Assembly (NCBI RefSeq): GCF_040549485.1
Contig: NZ_JBEPTK010000007.1
Coordinates: forward strand, 1-64,000
Direction of reading: 5' to 3'
DNA: 64,000 nucleotides
Source of the DNA: Constrictibacter sp. MBR-5
GTDB taxonomy: Bacteria > Pseudomonadota > Alphaproteobacteria > JAJUGE01
The position numbers and the translations under genes were made by a program. Shown one piece after another: positions 1 to 8,400 of this stretch (within the stretch, counting starts at the first letter, position 1; each line of letters begins with the position of its first letter). The notes below the pieces were generated by a model. The model was given only the letters and a program-made list of their open reading frames with translations, made no database searches and had not been told where the DNA came from.

Positions 1-80
1 CCATCGGCCGCATCGTCGACCTCTACTCGCCCGCCGAATGCGCGAATTACTTCGCCAAAGCAGGCTATGACGCAGATTGA
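1..80 (+). pseudogene. IS630-family transposase, 3' end only (cut by window edge)
   Basis: The frame from base 3 to the TGA at 78-80 reads IGRIVDLYSPAECANYFAKA followed by GYDAD. This matches the C-terminal tail I recall for IS630-type DDE transposases (ECANYF..AGY). Only the last 25 codons are visible, so whether the element is intact cannot be judged. It marks an insertion sequence to the left of the window, ending 40 bp from the stop codon of the convergent tyrS. The identification rests on one short motif. Confidence 0.6.
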
Positions 81-120
81 TCGGAAAACGCTCTAACTTC
101 CTCTCCCTCGCGCTCCAATC

Positions 121-1365
121 CTACACCGCGCGCACCAGCACGTGGCGCTTGCGCCCCGCCGACAGCTTCACCACCCCGTCCGCGGTCATGTCGGCCAGCG
201 TCACGGACTGGTCCTCGGCCGCGAACGGTGCGTCGTTGATCCGCCCGCCGCCGCCGCGGATCAGGCGGCGCGCCTCGCCGTTGCTCGCGGCGAGATCGGC
301 CCGGCGCATCAGTTCGAACGCCGGTATCCCCTTCTCCAGGTCGGCCCGCGGCACCTCGATGGTCGGCAGGCTCTCGGCGAGCGCGCCCTCCTCGAAGGTG
401 CGGCGCGCGGTCTCCGCCGCCGCCTCGGCCGCCGACGCACCGCGCGCCATGCGCGTCGCCTCGGTGGCGAGCACCTTCTTCGCCTCGTTGATCTCCTGCC
501 CCTGGAGCGCCTCCAGCCGGGCGATCTCGTCGAGCGGCAGCTCGGTGAACAGGCGCAGGAAGCGCCCGACGTCGGCATCGTCAGTGTTGCGCCAGAACTG
601 CCAGTAGTCCCAGCTCGGCAGGCGCTCCTCGTTCAGCCAGACGGCGCCCTGGGCGGTCTTGCCCATCTTGGCGCCCGAGGCGGTGGTCAGCAGCGGCGTC
701 GTCAGGCCGATCAGCTCAAGCCCACCGACCCGGCGGCCGAGTTCGACACCGCTGACGATGTTCCCCCACTGGTCGGAGCCGCCCATCTGCAGCACGCAGC
801 CGTGGCGCTTCGCCAGTTCGACGAAGTCGTAGGACTGCAGGACCATGTAGTTGAATTCGAGGAAGGTCAGCGGCTGCTCGCGCTCCAGGCGCAGGCGGAC
901 GCTGTCCATCGACAGCATCCGGTTGACCGAGAAATGCCGGCCGTAGTCGCGCAGGAACGGGATGTAGGCCAGCCGGTCCAGCCAGTCCGCGTTGTTCACC
1001 ATCACCGCGTCGGTCGGACCCTCGCCGAAGGTCAGGAAAGGCTCGAACGCCCGCTTGATGCCGGCCATGTTGGCGGCGATGTCGTCGTCGGTGAGCAGCT
1101 TTCGCGTCTCGTCCTTGCCCGACGGATCGCCGACCTTCGTCGTGCCGCCGCCCATGAGGACGATCGGCTTGTGGCCGGTCCGCTGCAGCCAGCGCAGCAT
1201 CATGATGGAGACGAGGTGGCCGACATGCAGGCTGTCGCCGGTGCAGTCGAAGCCGATATAGGCCGTGATCGGCCCCTTCGCCGCGCGCGCGTCGAGCGCC
1301 TCCTCATCCGTGCACTGATGCACGAAACCGCGGTCGCTGATGGTGCGCAGGAAGTCCGAGCGCAT
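121..1365 (-). CDS. tyrS: Tyrosyl-tRNA synthetase
   Basis: A 414-residue class I aminoacyl-tRNA synthetase that charges tRNA-Tyr in the cytoplasm. The Rossmann domain carries the HIGH-type signature as HVGH (47-50) and the KMSKS-type loop as KMGKT (233-237). The tyrosine-site region includes the [11 protein letters not shown] and GGSDQWGN motifs typical of bacterial TyrRS. The last ~65 residues form an S4 RNA-binding domain. Length is normal for the family. The gene lies alone, divergent from the DUF488 gene at 1487 and convergent with the transposase remnant. This is an essential housekeeping gene and the call is secure. Confidence 0.97.
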   Translation of the reverse strand: MRSDFLRTISDRGFVHQCTDEEALDARAAKGPITAYIGFDCTGDSLHVGHLVSIMMLRWLQRTGHKPIVLMGGGTTKVGDPSGKDETRKLLTDDDIAANMAGIKRAFEPFLTFGEGPTDAVMVNNADWLDRLAYIPFLRDYGRHFSVNRMLSMDSVRLRLEREQPLTFLEFNYMVLQSYDFVELAKRHGCVLQMGGSDQWGNIVSGVELGRRVGGLELIGLTTPLLTTASGAKMGKTAQGAVWLNEERLPSWDYWQFWRNTDDADVGRFLRLFTELPLDEIARLEALQGQEINEAKKVLATEATRMARGASAAEAAAETARRTFEEGALAESLPTIEVPRADLEKGIPAFELMRRADLAASNGEARRLIRGGGGRINDAPFAAEDQSVTLADMTADGVVKLSAGRKRHVLVRAV

Positions 1366-1486
1366 GGCCGATCCTCGATGAAAAATTCAGTCGCGGGATT
1401 TAGCATGGCGATCCGCCCACGACCAAGCCGTGCCCTGCACCTATCCCACCTGGAATAGGCTCATTGAGCGGTTGGAGCCCGACAGA

Positions 1487-1933
1487 ATGGATCTCTTGCG
1501 AGTCACGACGATCGGCTTCACGAAGTCCAGCGCTGCGCACTTCTTCGGACGCCTCCGGGCCGCCGGCGTCCGGCGCGTCATGGACGTCCGCCTGCACAAC
1601 ACCTCGCAGCTCGCGGGCTTCGCGAAAGCGGACGACCTCGCCTGGTTCCTGAAGAGCCTCGGCGGCATCGACTATGTTCACGAGCCTCTTCTGGCGCCCA
1701 CCGCCGACATCCTGGACGCCTTCAAGAAGCGCAAGGGTGACTGGCGGCTCTATGAGCGGCAGTTTCTCGACCTCATGCAGTCCCGCCGCATCGAAACGAC
1801 GCTCGCCCCCGACGCATTCGACGGCACCTGCCTCCTCTGCTCGGAGGCGACGCCGCACCACTGCCACCGACGGCTGGTCGTGGACTACCTGAACGCGAAA
1901 TGGCACGGCCGTCTCGCCGTCGAACACCTGTGA
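1487..1933 (+). CDS. DUF488 domain-containing protein
   Basis: A 148-residue soluble protein of the DUF488 family, function unknown. Family features are VTTIGFTKSSAAHF near the N-terminus, the VMDVRLHNTSQ segment, LLCSEATPHHCHRRLVVDYL with closely spaced Cys and His residues, and the compact single-domain length. The ATG at 1487 opens the conserved domain directly; the frame extends to 1430 but the added 19 residues do not look conserved. It is divergent from tyrS and ends 10 bp before the convergent hydrolase gene. The cysteine/histidine cluster could bind metal or be catalytic, but this is not established. Confidence 0.88.
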   Translation: MDLLRVTTIGFTKSSAAHFFGRLRAAGVRRVMDVRLHNTSQLAGFAKADDLAWFLKSLGGIDYVHEPLLAPTADILDAFKKRKGDWRLYERQFLDLMQSRRIETTLAPDAFDGTCLLCSEATPHHCHRRLVVDYLNAKWHGRLAVEHL

Positions 1934-1943
1934 GGCGCGGCGC

Positions 1944-2723
1944 TCATGCGAGAAACGTCGCGATCGCAGCTGCCATCGCTTCGGGCCGGTCGAGTTCGGC
2001 CAGATGCCCTGCGCCTTCGATCCGCCGGATCGTGACGGGGCCGGCGATCGCCGCCTGGAACCGCGCGGCGTAACCGAAGGGGATGATGCGGTCCTCGGCT
2101 CCCCACAGCAACAGCGTCGGGCAGCGGACCAGATGCAGCCGCCGTTCGACGCCGGTGCGGCCGAGCGGCCAGAGGTACCGGGCGGCGGCCTCGGCGGCGC
2201 GGGTCTGCTCGATCGGCCATTCGACCGAGTTCGCGCCCTCGGGCGCCGCCTTCAGCCAGGTCCAGCGCTCGGGATCGGCGCAGAGGCCGGACGCCACGTC
2301 CTGGGGCTTCTGCGCCCAGATGTCGGCCGTCGGCTCGGCATCCTCGTAGAGGCCGAAGGGTGCGGTCAGCACCAGCCGGCGCACCATGCCCGGCCACAGC
2401 GCCGCGACCTCCAGCGCCAGCGCGCCGGTCACCGAGGAGGCGACGAGATCGCCCGCCTCCAGCCCGGCACCGCCGAGCAGGTCGCGGGTCGCGACGATCC
2501 AGTCGAGCAGGTTGTCCAGCCGGTCATGGCCGAGGCCGCCGGGATAGCCCGGCAGCGACGGCGCCACCACGGTGCGCGTCTCGGCCAACCGGTCCAGGAA
2601 CGGCGTCCATTTCGGCAGCCCGCCGAAACCCGGCAGGTAGAACAGCGGCGCACCGCCGCCCTTGCGCCAGACGCGGCAGGGGCTGCCGTTCACGTCGATG
2701 GTGTCGGTGGTCGGATCGGTCAT
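1944..2723 (-). CDS. Alpha/beta hydrolase
   Basis: A 259-residue alpha/beta-hydrolase fold protein. The nucleophile elbow reads VASSVTGALA, so the second Ser replaces the usual GxSxG serine and Thr sits at the last small-residue position. The acid is probably the Asp in WGAEDRI and the base the His in GAGHLAELDRPE. The substrate is unknown; the family covers esterases, lactonases and C-C bond hydrolases. It begins 10 bp after the luciferase-like gene on the same strand, so the two are almost certainly co-transcribed. An upstream in-frame GTG at 2732 is an alternative start. It may act on the product of the neighbouring flavin enzyme (inference). Confidence 0.88.
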   Translation of the reverse strand: MTDPTTDTIDVNGSPCRVWRKGGGAPLFYLPGFGGLPKWTPFLDRLAETRTVVAPSLPGYPGGLGHDRLDNLLDWIVATRDLLGGAGLEAGDLVASSVTGALALEVAALWPGMVRRLVLTAPFGLYEDAEPTADIWAQKPQDVASGLCADPERWTWLKAAPEGANSVEWPIEQTRAAEAAARYLWPLGRTGVERRLHLVRCPTLLLWGAEDRIIPFGYAARFQAAIAGPVTIRRIEGAGHLAELDRPEAMAAAIATFLA

Positions 2724-2733
2724 GTCCGGCACG

Positions 2734-4002
2734 TCACACGGCGGCGCGCGGCGTGAAGGCCTGCGGCAGCGTCCGCTCGGCCGCCGGCATCGGGTTCGGC
2801 CACCAGCGGTCCTCCCATTCCTCGAACAGGTCCTTCAGCTGCGGCATCACCTGCTCGGCGAAGAGCTTCGTGTTGTGCATGGTCAGCTGCTTGCTCATGT
2901 TGCCGAACTGCAGCAGCAGCATGAGGTGGCCGACGTGCAGATTGACCGCCACCTCGCGCAGCTTAGCCGCGACCTCGTCCGGCGTGCCGACGATGACGTA
3001 GCCGGCTTCGAGGATGTCGTCGAAGCTGCGGGCGTTCTTGCGGACCTTCTGCACCTCGGCGCCGAACTGGGCGCTGGCCTTGCCGACCTGGCTTTCGATC
3101 CCGGCGCGGATGGTCGCCTCGGTCGTGTACCCCGGCGGCGTCGCGAAGCGGCTGTCGACGTGCAGGCAGCGGTCGTAGAAATACTCGGCCGGCTCCTTGT
3201 AGAGCTTCAGCGCCTCCTCGTGCGTCTCGGCGACGCCGACGAACTGGAGGAAGCCGGCGCGGTAGGGATTCCGGTCCTTGCCGAGCCGCTCCATCTCGGC
3301 CCAGAAGCCCTTCATCGTCGCCTCGCCGGCCTTGTAGCCGTAGTAGGAGAGGTACGAGTAGACATAGTCCATCTCGGCGCACCAGTGCCACGTCTCGACC
3401 GAGCCGCCGCCCGGCACCCAGACCGGCGGGTGCGGCTGCTGCACCGGGCGCGGCCAGATGTTGACGTAGCGCTGCTGGTTGAAGCGGCCGTTGAAGGTGA
3501 AGGGCTCCGGCTCGGTCCAGGCGCGCATGACCAGGTCGTGCGCCTCCAGGTAGCGGGCGCGCAGCATGCTGGGATTCTGGCCGTAGGCGTAGCAGGTGTC
3601 CATCGGCGTGCCGACCGGGAAGCCGGCGATCAGGCGACCGCCCGAGATGCAGTCCAGCATCGCGAACTCCTCCGCCACGCGGGTCGGCGGGTTGTAGAGC
3701 GCCAGGCTGTTGCCCATCACGCAGATCGCCGTGTCGGTGGTGCGCCGCGCGAGCGTCGACGCGATCAGGTTGGGCGAAGGCATGATGCCGTAGCCGTTGG
3801 AATGGTGCTCGTTGACGCAGATCGCGTCGAAGCCGCAGTCGGCCGCGAACTCCAGTTCGTCCATGAAGTCGTTGTACATGGCGTGGGCGCGGCGCGGATC
3901 GAAGTTGCGGCTGCTGATGTCGACCCAGACGCTCGGATTCGTCTCGCGGAAGTCGTCCGGCAGCTCGGTGTACGGCATCAGGTGGAACCACAGCAGCTTC
4001 AT
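2734..4002 (-). CDS. LLM-class flavin-dependent oxidoreductase (luciferase-like)
   Basis: A 422-residue bacterial-luciferase-like TIM-barrel flavoprotein, expected to use reduced FMN or F420. Supporting segments are the N-terminal strand KLLWFHLMPY, CVNEHHSNGYG, RRTTDTAICVMGNSL, LDCISGGRLIAGFPVG and PPVWVPGGGS, all in family order. The ATG at 4002 has a strong ribosome-binding site (GGAGGAAGCG just upstream). It is first in a two-gene operon with the alpha/beta hydrolase, a pairing seen in pathways that oxygenate and then hydrolyse a small organic molecule. The substrate cannot be read from sequence. The divergent gene at 4137 shares the 134-bp intergenic region. Confidence 0.9.
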   Translation of the reverse strand: MKLLWFHLMPYTELPDDFRETNPSVWVDISSRNFDPRRAHAMYNDFMDELEFAADCGFDAICVNEHHSNGYGIMPSPNLIASTLARRTTDTAICVMGNSLALYNPPTRVAEEFAMLDCISGGRLIAGFPVGTPMDTCYAYGQNPSMLRARYLEAHDLVMRAWTEPEPFTFNGRFNQQRYVNIWPRPVQQPHPPVWVPGGGSVETWHWCAEMDYVYSYLSYYGYKAGEATMKGFWAEMERLGKDRNPYRAGFLQFVGVAETHEEALKLYKEPAEYFYDRCLHVDSRFATPPGYTTEATIRAGIESQVGKASAQFGAEVQKVRKNARSFDDILEAGYVIVGTPDEVAAKLREVAVNLHVGHLMLLLQFGNMSKQLTMHNTKLFAEQVMPQLKDLFEEWEDRWWPNPMPAAERTLPQAFTPRAAV

Positions 4003-4136
4003 CGCTTCCTCCGGCCCTCGCGTTCTCTCGGATCAGCCTACAGCCGGCCCGCGGCCCGGACAAACCCATGTCGGCGCCCGCCCGCGTTATCGTCGGCCCA
4101 TGCTACTCTCGTCGAAACGAGAGACTGCGAGGAACG

Positions 4137-5417
4137 ATGCCGACCTATCTGAAACGCTCCGGCGAAGCCGCCGCCTTCGACCGCCGCCAGGTGGAGGAGA
4201 CCGTCCGGCGGATGCTCGACGACATCGAGCGCAACCGCGACGAGGCGGTGCGGCGCTATGCGCGCGACCTCGACAAGTGGCAGGCCGACGGCTTCCGCGT
4301 CTCCGAGGACCGCATCCGCGACGTCGCCCAGCGCATCCCGGAGAGCTTCAAGGAGGACTACGCCTACGCCCTGCGCCAGGTACAGACCTTCGCCCGGCAC
4401 CAGCGCGAGACGATGCAGGACCTGGAGATCGAGACGGAGCCGGGGGTCATCCTCGGCCATCGCCACGTGCCGGTACAGCGCGTCGGCTGCTACGTGCCGG
4501 GCGGCAAATATCCGCTGGTTGCGGGTGCCATGATGAGCGTCGGCACCGCGGCAGTGGCCGGGGTCGAGCACATCGTCGGCTGCGCCCCGCCGCGCGACGC
4601 CGACGGCATGTACCCCTACACGCTCTACGCCTTCCATGCCGCCGGCGCGCACGCGATCTACGACATCGGCGGCGTCCAGGCGCTGGCGGCGATGGCGCAC
4701 GGCTGCGTCGGCATCGCGCCCGTGGACATGATCGTCGGTCCCGGCAATCCCTATGTCGCCGAGGCGAAGCGCCAGCTGTTCGGCATCGTCGGCATCGACC
4801 TGCTCGCCGGACCGACCGAGATCCTGGTCATCGCCGACGAGACGGCCGACCCCGCGCTGGTGGCGACCGACCTGCTCGGCCAGGCGGAGCACGGTCCGGA
4901 CAGCCCGGTCTGGCTGGTCACCACCTCGCGCGCGCTCGGCGAGGCCGTGGCGAAGGAGATGGACCGCCAGCTGGAGACGCTGCCGACCGCGGCGGTCGCG
5001 GGCAAGGCCTGGGCGAACAACGGCGAGATCGTCCTGGTCGACAGCCACGAGGAGGCGGTCGCCGTCTCCGACGCCTATGCGCCGGAGCATCTGGAGGTGC
5101 TGACCGGCCGCGACGACTGGTACCGCGAGCATCTGCGCAATTACGGCAGCCTGTTCGTCGGCGAGGAGAGCACGGTCGCCTATGGCGACAAGGGCGTCGG
5201 CACCAACCACACCCTGCCGACCGGCCGCGCCGCCCGCTACACCGGCGGCCTCTGGGTCGGCAAGTACCTGAAGACCTTGACCTGGCAGCGCCTGACGCCG
5301 GAGGCGAGCCGCAGGATCGCCCCCGTCATGGCCCGCATCTGCGAAGCCGAAGGCATGCTCGCCCACAAACTGACCGCCGACGTGCGCTACGCCCGCTACG
5401 CCCCGCGCAACGAGTAG
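4137..5417 (+). CDS. hisD: Histidinol dehydrogenase family protein (HisD or HpsN-like)
   Basis: A 426-residue zinc- and NAD-dependent dehydrogenase of the HisD family. Residues matching the E. coli HisD zinc ligands are visible (QAEH, the Asp in YGDKGVGTNH, and His in AHKLTADVR), as is the catalytic PEHLEV pair. The segment YTGGLWVGKYLKTLTWQR and the insertion before it resemble the HisD paralogues annotated as sulfopropanediol dehydrogenase (HpsN) more than biosynthetic HisD, as I recall them. No other his gene is nearby. The ATG at 4137 has GAGG upstream; the open frame starts 69 bp earlier without conserved sequence. Family call firm, substrate uncertain. Confidence 0.9.
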   Translation: MPTYLKRSGEAAAFDRRQVEETVRRMLDDIERNRDEAVRRYARDLDKWQADGFRVSEDRIRDVAQRIPESFKEDYAYALRQVQTFARHQRETMQDLEIETEPGVILGHRHVPVQRVGCYVPGGKYPLVAGAMMSVGTAAVAGVEHIVGCAPPRDADGMYPYTLYAFHAAGAHAIYDIGGVQALAAMAHGCVGIAPVDMIVGPGNPYVAEAKRQLFGIVGIDLLAGPTEILVIADETADPALVATDLLGQAEHGPDSPVWLVTTSRALGEAVAKEMDRQLETLPTAAVAGKAWANNGEIVLVDSHEEAVAVSDAYAPEHLEVLTGRDDWYREHLRNYGSLFVGEESTVAYGDKGVGTNHTLPTGRAARYTGGLWVGKYLKTLTWQRLTPEASRRIAPVMARICEAEGMLAHKLTADVRYARYAPRNE

Positions 5418-5447
5418 CCGCCCCCACAGCGGCACCGCCGAACGCAA

Positions 5448-5475
5448 GAACGCCCGGCCGATCGGCCGGGCGTTC
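5448..5475. terminator. Perfect palindrome between convergent genes
   Basis: A perfect 28-bp palindrome (12-bp arms, GATC centre) lies 30 bp after the hisD-family stop and 23 bp before the RTX gene stop on the other strand. It would form a strong GC-rich hairpin in either transcript. No clear U-tract follows on either side, so termination may be hairpin-driven or Rho-assisted. Confidence 0.7.
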
Positions 5476-5498
5476 TGCGTCGGGCGTAAAGCCCCGCG

Positions 5499-8400
5499 TC
5501 AGAAGACGAAGTCGTCCTGATGGAGGGTGGTGCGGGTGACGTCGAGGAGCGTCAGCGTATCGCCGCTGCCCATGTCGATCACCGTGTCGGCGCCCACCTG
5601 GGTCGAGTTGGCCAGGATATCGGCGAAGTCATTCAGCATCGCGATCCCGGCGAGGTCGATCCAGTCGTCGGTACCGGCCCCGGCGGTGAAGTCGGTGATC
5701 GTGTCGCTGCCCGGAGCGGCGGTGAAGACGAAGCGATCGTTGCCGCTGCCGCCCGTCAGCAGATCATCGCCACCGCGTCCGTTGATGACGTCGTCACCCT
5801 CGCGGCCGTCGAGGATGTTGGCACCGCCGTCGCCGAGGATGGTGTCGGTCCACTGGCCACCCTCCACATTCTCGATGCTGGCGAAGGCCTCCACCAGCGG
5901 ACCGGCCGGCCCGAACCGCATGCCGCCCAGGGCCAAGTCGATGTTGAGAACGACGCCGGGCGTGGCGAACGCGTAGGACACCGTGTCGTTGCCCGCTCCA
6001 CCATCGAACGTGTCCGCGCCGACTCCGCCCGACAGCCAGTCGTCGCCATCGCCGCCGCGCAATATGTCGACGCCGTCGCCGCCGTCGAGCCGGTCGTCGC
6101 CGCCGCGACCTTCCAGCGTGTCGTTGCCGGCACCACCGTCGAGCTGGTTGGCACCGCCGTCGCCGAAGAGCTGATCGTGGCCGCCGCCGCCGATCACGTT
6201 TTCGACGTTGATCACGCTCTCGATCGGCGTCGGGCTGCTCGGGAAGCGCATGATCCCCGCTGCGAGGTCGACGATGACGGGAGATGTCGCGTTGGCGAAG
6301 GCATAGGAAACCGTGTCAGTGCCATCGCCGCCGTCGAACGAGTCGGCGCCTGTTCCGCCGGACATCCAATCGTCGCCGTCACCGCCGAACAAGGAGTCGA
6401 CGCCGTCGCCGCCGTCCAGGATATCGTCGCCCCCACGGCCGTAGAGCTGATCGTTGCCCGTACCGCCATCCAGCCTGTTGGCGAGGCTATCGCCATAGAG
6501 ACGGTCGTGACCGGCACCGCCGATGACGGCCTCGACATCGACGATGCTCTCCAATGCGGTGGCGGAGCCGACGAAGCGCATGTCGCCGCGAGCGAGATCG
6601 ACGTCGACCGGCGCCGTCGATGGGGCGAAGGCGTAGGTGACGGTGTCGAAGCCCGACCCGCCGTCGAAACTGTCGATGTTCGCTCCGCCGTCGAGCAGGT
6701 CGTCGCCGTCGCCGCCGGCCAGCGCGTCCTGCCCGTCGTCGCCGATCAGGTGATTGTCGCCGGCATTGCCGGTCAGGACGTTGTTGCCGGAAGTGCCGGT
6801 ACCGGTGAGGTCCGCATCGCCGATGAGGGTCAGGTTCTCCAGGTTCGCACCGAGGGTCCAGTCGATCGCCGCGCGCACGGTGTCCATACCGGCCCCGACG
6901 CCCTCCAGAACCTGATCGCTCGCGTGATCGACCACGTAGGTGTCGTTGCCGATACCGCCTTTCATCAGGTCTGCCGCAGCGATCCAGGCGACGGAACCGA
7001 CCAGGTCCACCGTGTGCTTGCCCGTCGCGTCGGTCGTCGTCCTTCCCGCCCCGTCGATCAGGCGCAGGTCGGCAACCAGACCGGCCTCGGCAGGATCGAT
7101 CACGGCCGTACGCGCCGCCTCGGTGGCCGACAGCGCCCTGTCCCAGAAGCGCATGCCGTACATGTCGCCCCGGAATGCCTGGGCGGCGCTGTACAGGCCG
7201 CCCTCGATGTCCTGTTCCTGGCCCAGGACGATCATGCCACCGGCCGCGAGGGTGTAGCCCGCCTGGTGGGTCGCGGCGAAGACCTGCGTGCCGTTGTCAT
7301 AGACGCGCAGGTCGCCGGATGCGCTCTGCCACGTCACCGTCAGGCGATGATCCGCGCCGTCCGCGATGTTGAGGCCGGTCGAAACGGCGACGTTGCCGAT
7401 CCACACCTGCACGTTCTGCTGGTTGAAGATCAGGATGTCGTTGTCGTTCGGGTAGCCGCCCGTCGCGTAGGAGAACAGCGCGTGGGTCTTCGTGGTGTCC
7501 GTGGTGCGGACGTCCAGCTCGATGCTGAACGCCGTGGAGGCCATGTCCGCCACGTCCCGGATCTCGACGGCGGAGGTCGCCGAACCGTCGAACACCAGCC
7601 CGCCGTCGCCCTGCAGCCAGTCGTTGCCGGCGAGACCGACGAGTTCGTCGCTGCCGCCGCGTCCGACCAGAAGGTTGTTGCCGGCCTGTCCGGTGACGGT
7701 GTTGGCGCCACCGTTGCCGTAGCCGTCGATGTTGCCCGTGCCGAGCAGCAGCATGTTCTCGACGTTCGCCGGAAGCCCCATCGAGATATCGGTCCGGACG
7801 GTATCGGTACCCTGGCCGCCCAGTTCGGTCACCCGGTCGCCCGCCTCGTCGACGTAGTAGGTGTCGTTTCCGGTGCCGCCGACCATCGTATCGGCACCGG
7901 CGTTCCCCTGCAGGATGTCGTTGCCGCCGCCGCCCTGGAGCGAGTCGTTGCCGGCGCCGCCCCAGAAGGTGTTGTTGCCGTTGTCGCCGATCAGCGTGTC
8001 GTTCGCGCTGCCGCCGGTGACGTTCTCGATGTTGGTGAGCGTGACGGCGCCGATGCTGGAGCCGTTGCCGGTCCCGGTGGCGAGGTTGACGAACACCGCC
8101 TGGGTCTGGACCGAGGCGTCGTACATGTCGACCCCGGCCTTGCCGTCCATGACGTCGCCGCCGGCACTGGCGAAGATCCGGTTGGCCGCGTCGTTGCCCG
8201 AGATCGTGTCCTTGCCGTCGCCGCCGCGAACGTTCTCGAACCCGATCAGCTGATCGACGCCGATTTCGACGCCCGCCCCGACATTGTTCGCCAGATCGAC
8301 CGTCACGGACTGGGTGGCGTTGCGGTAGTTGATCAGGTCGATGCCAGTCCCGCCGTCGTAGAGGTCGTCGCCCGCACCGCCGATCACGTGATCGTCTCCG

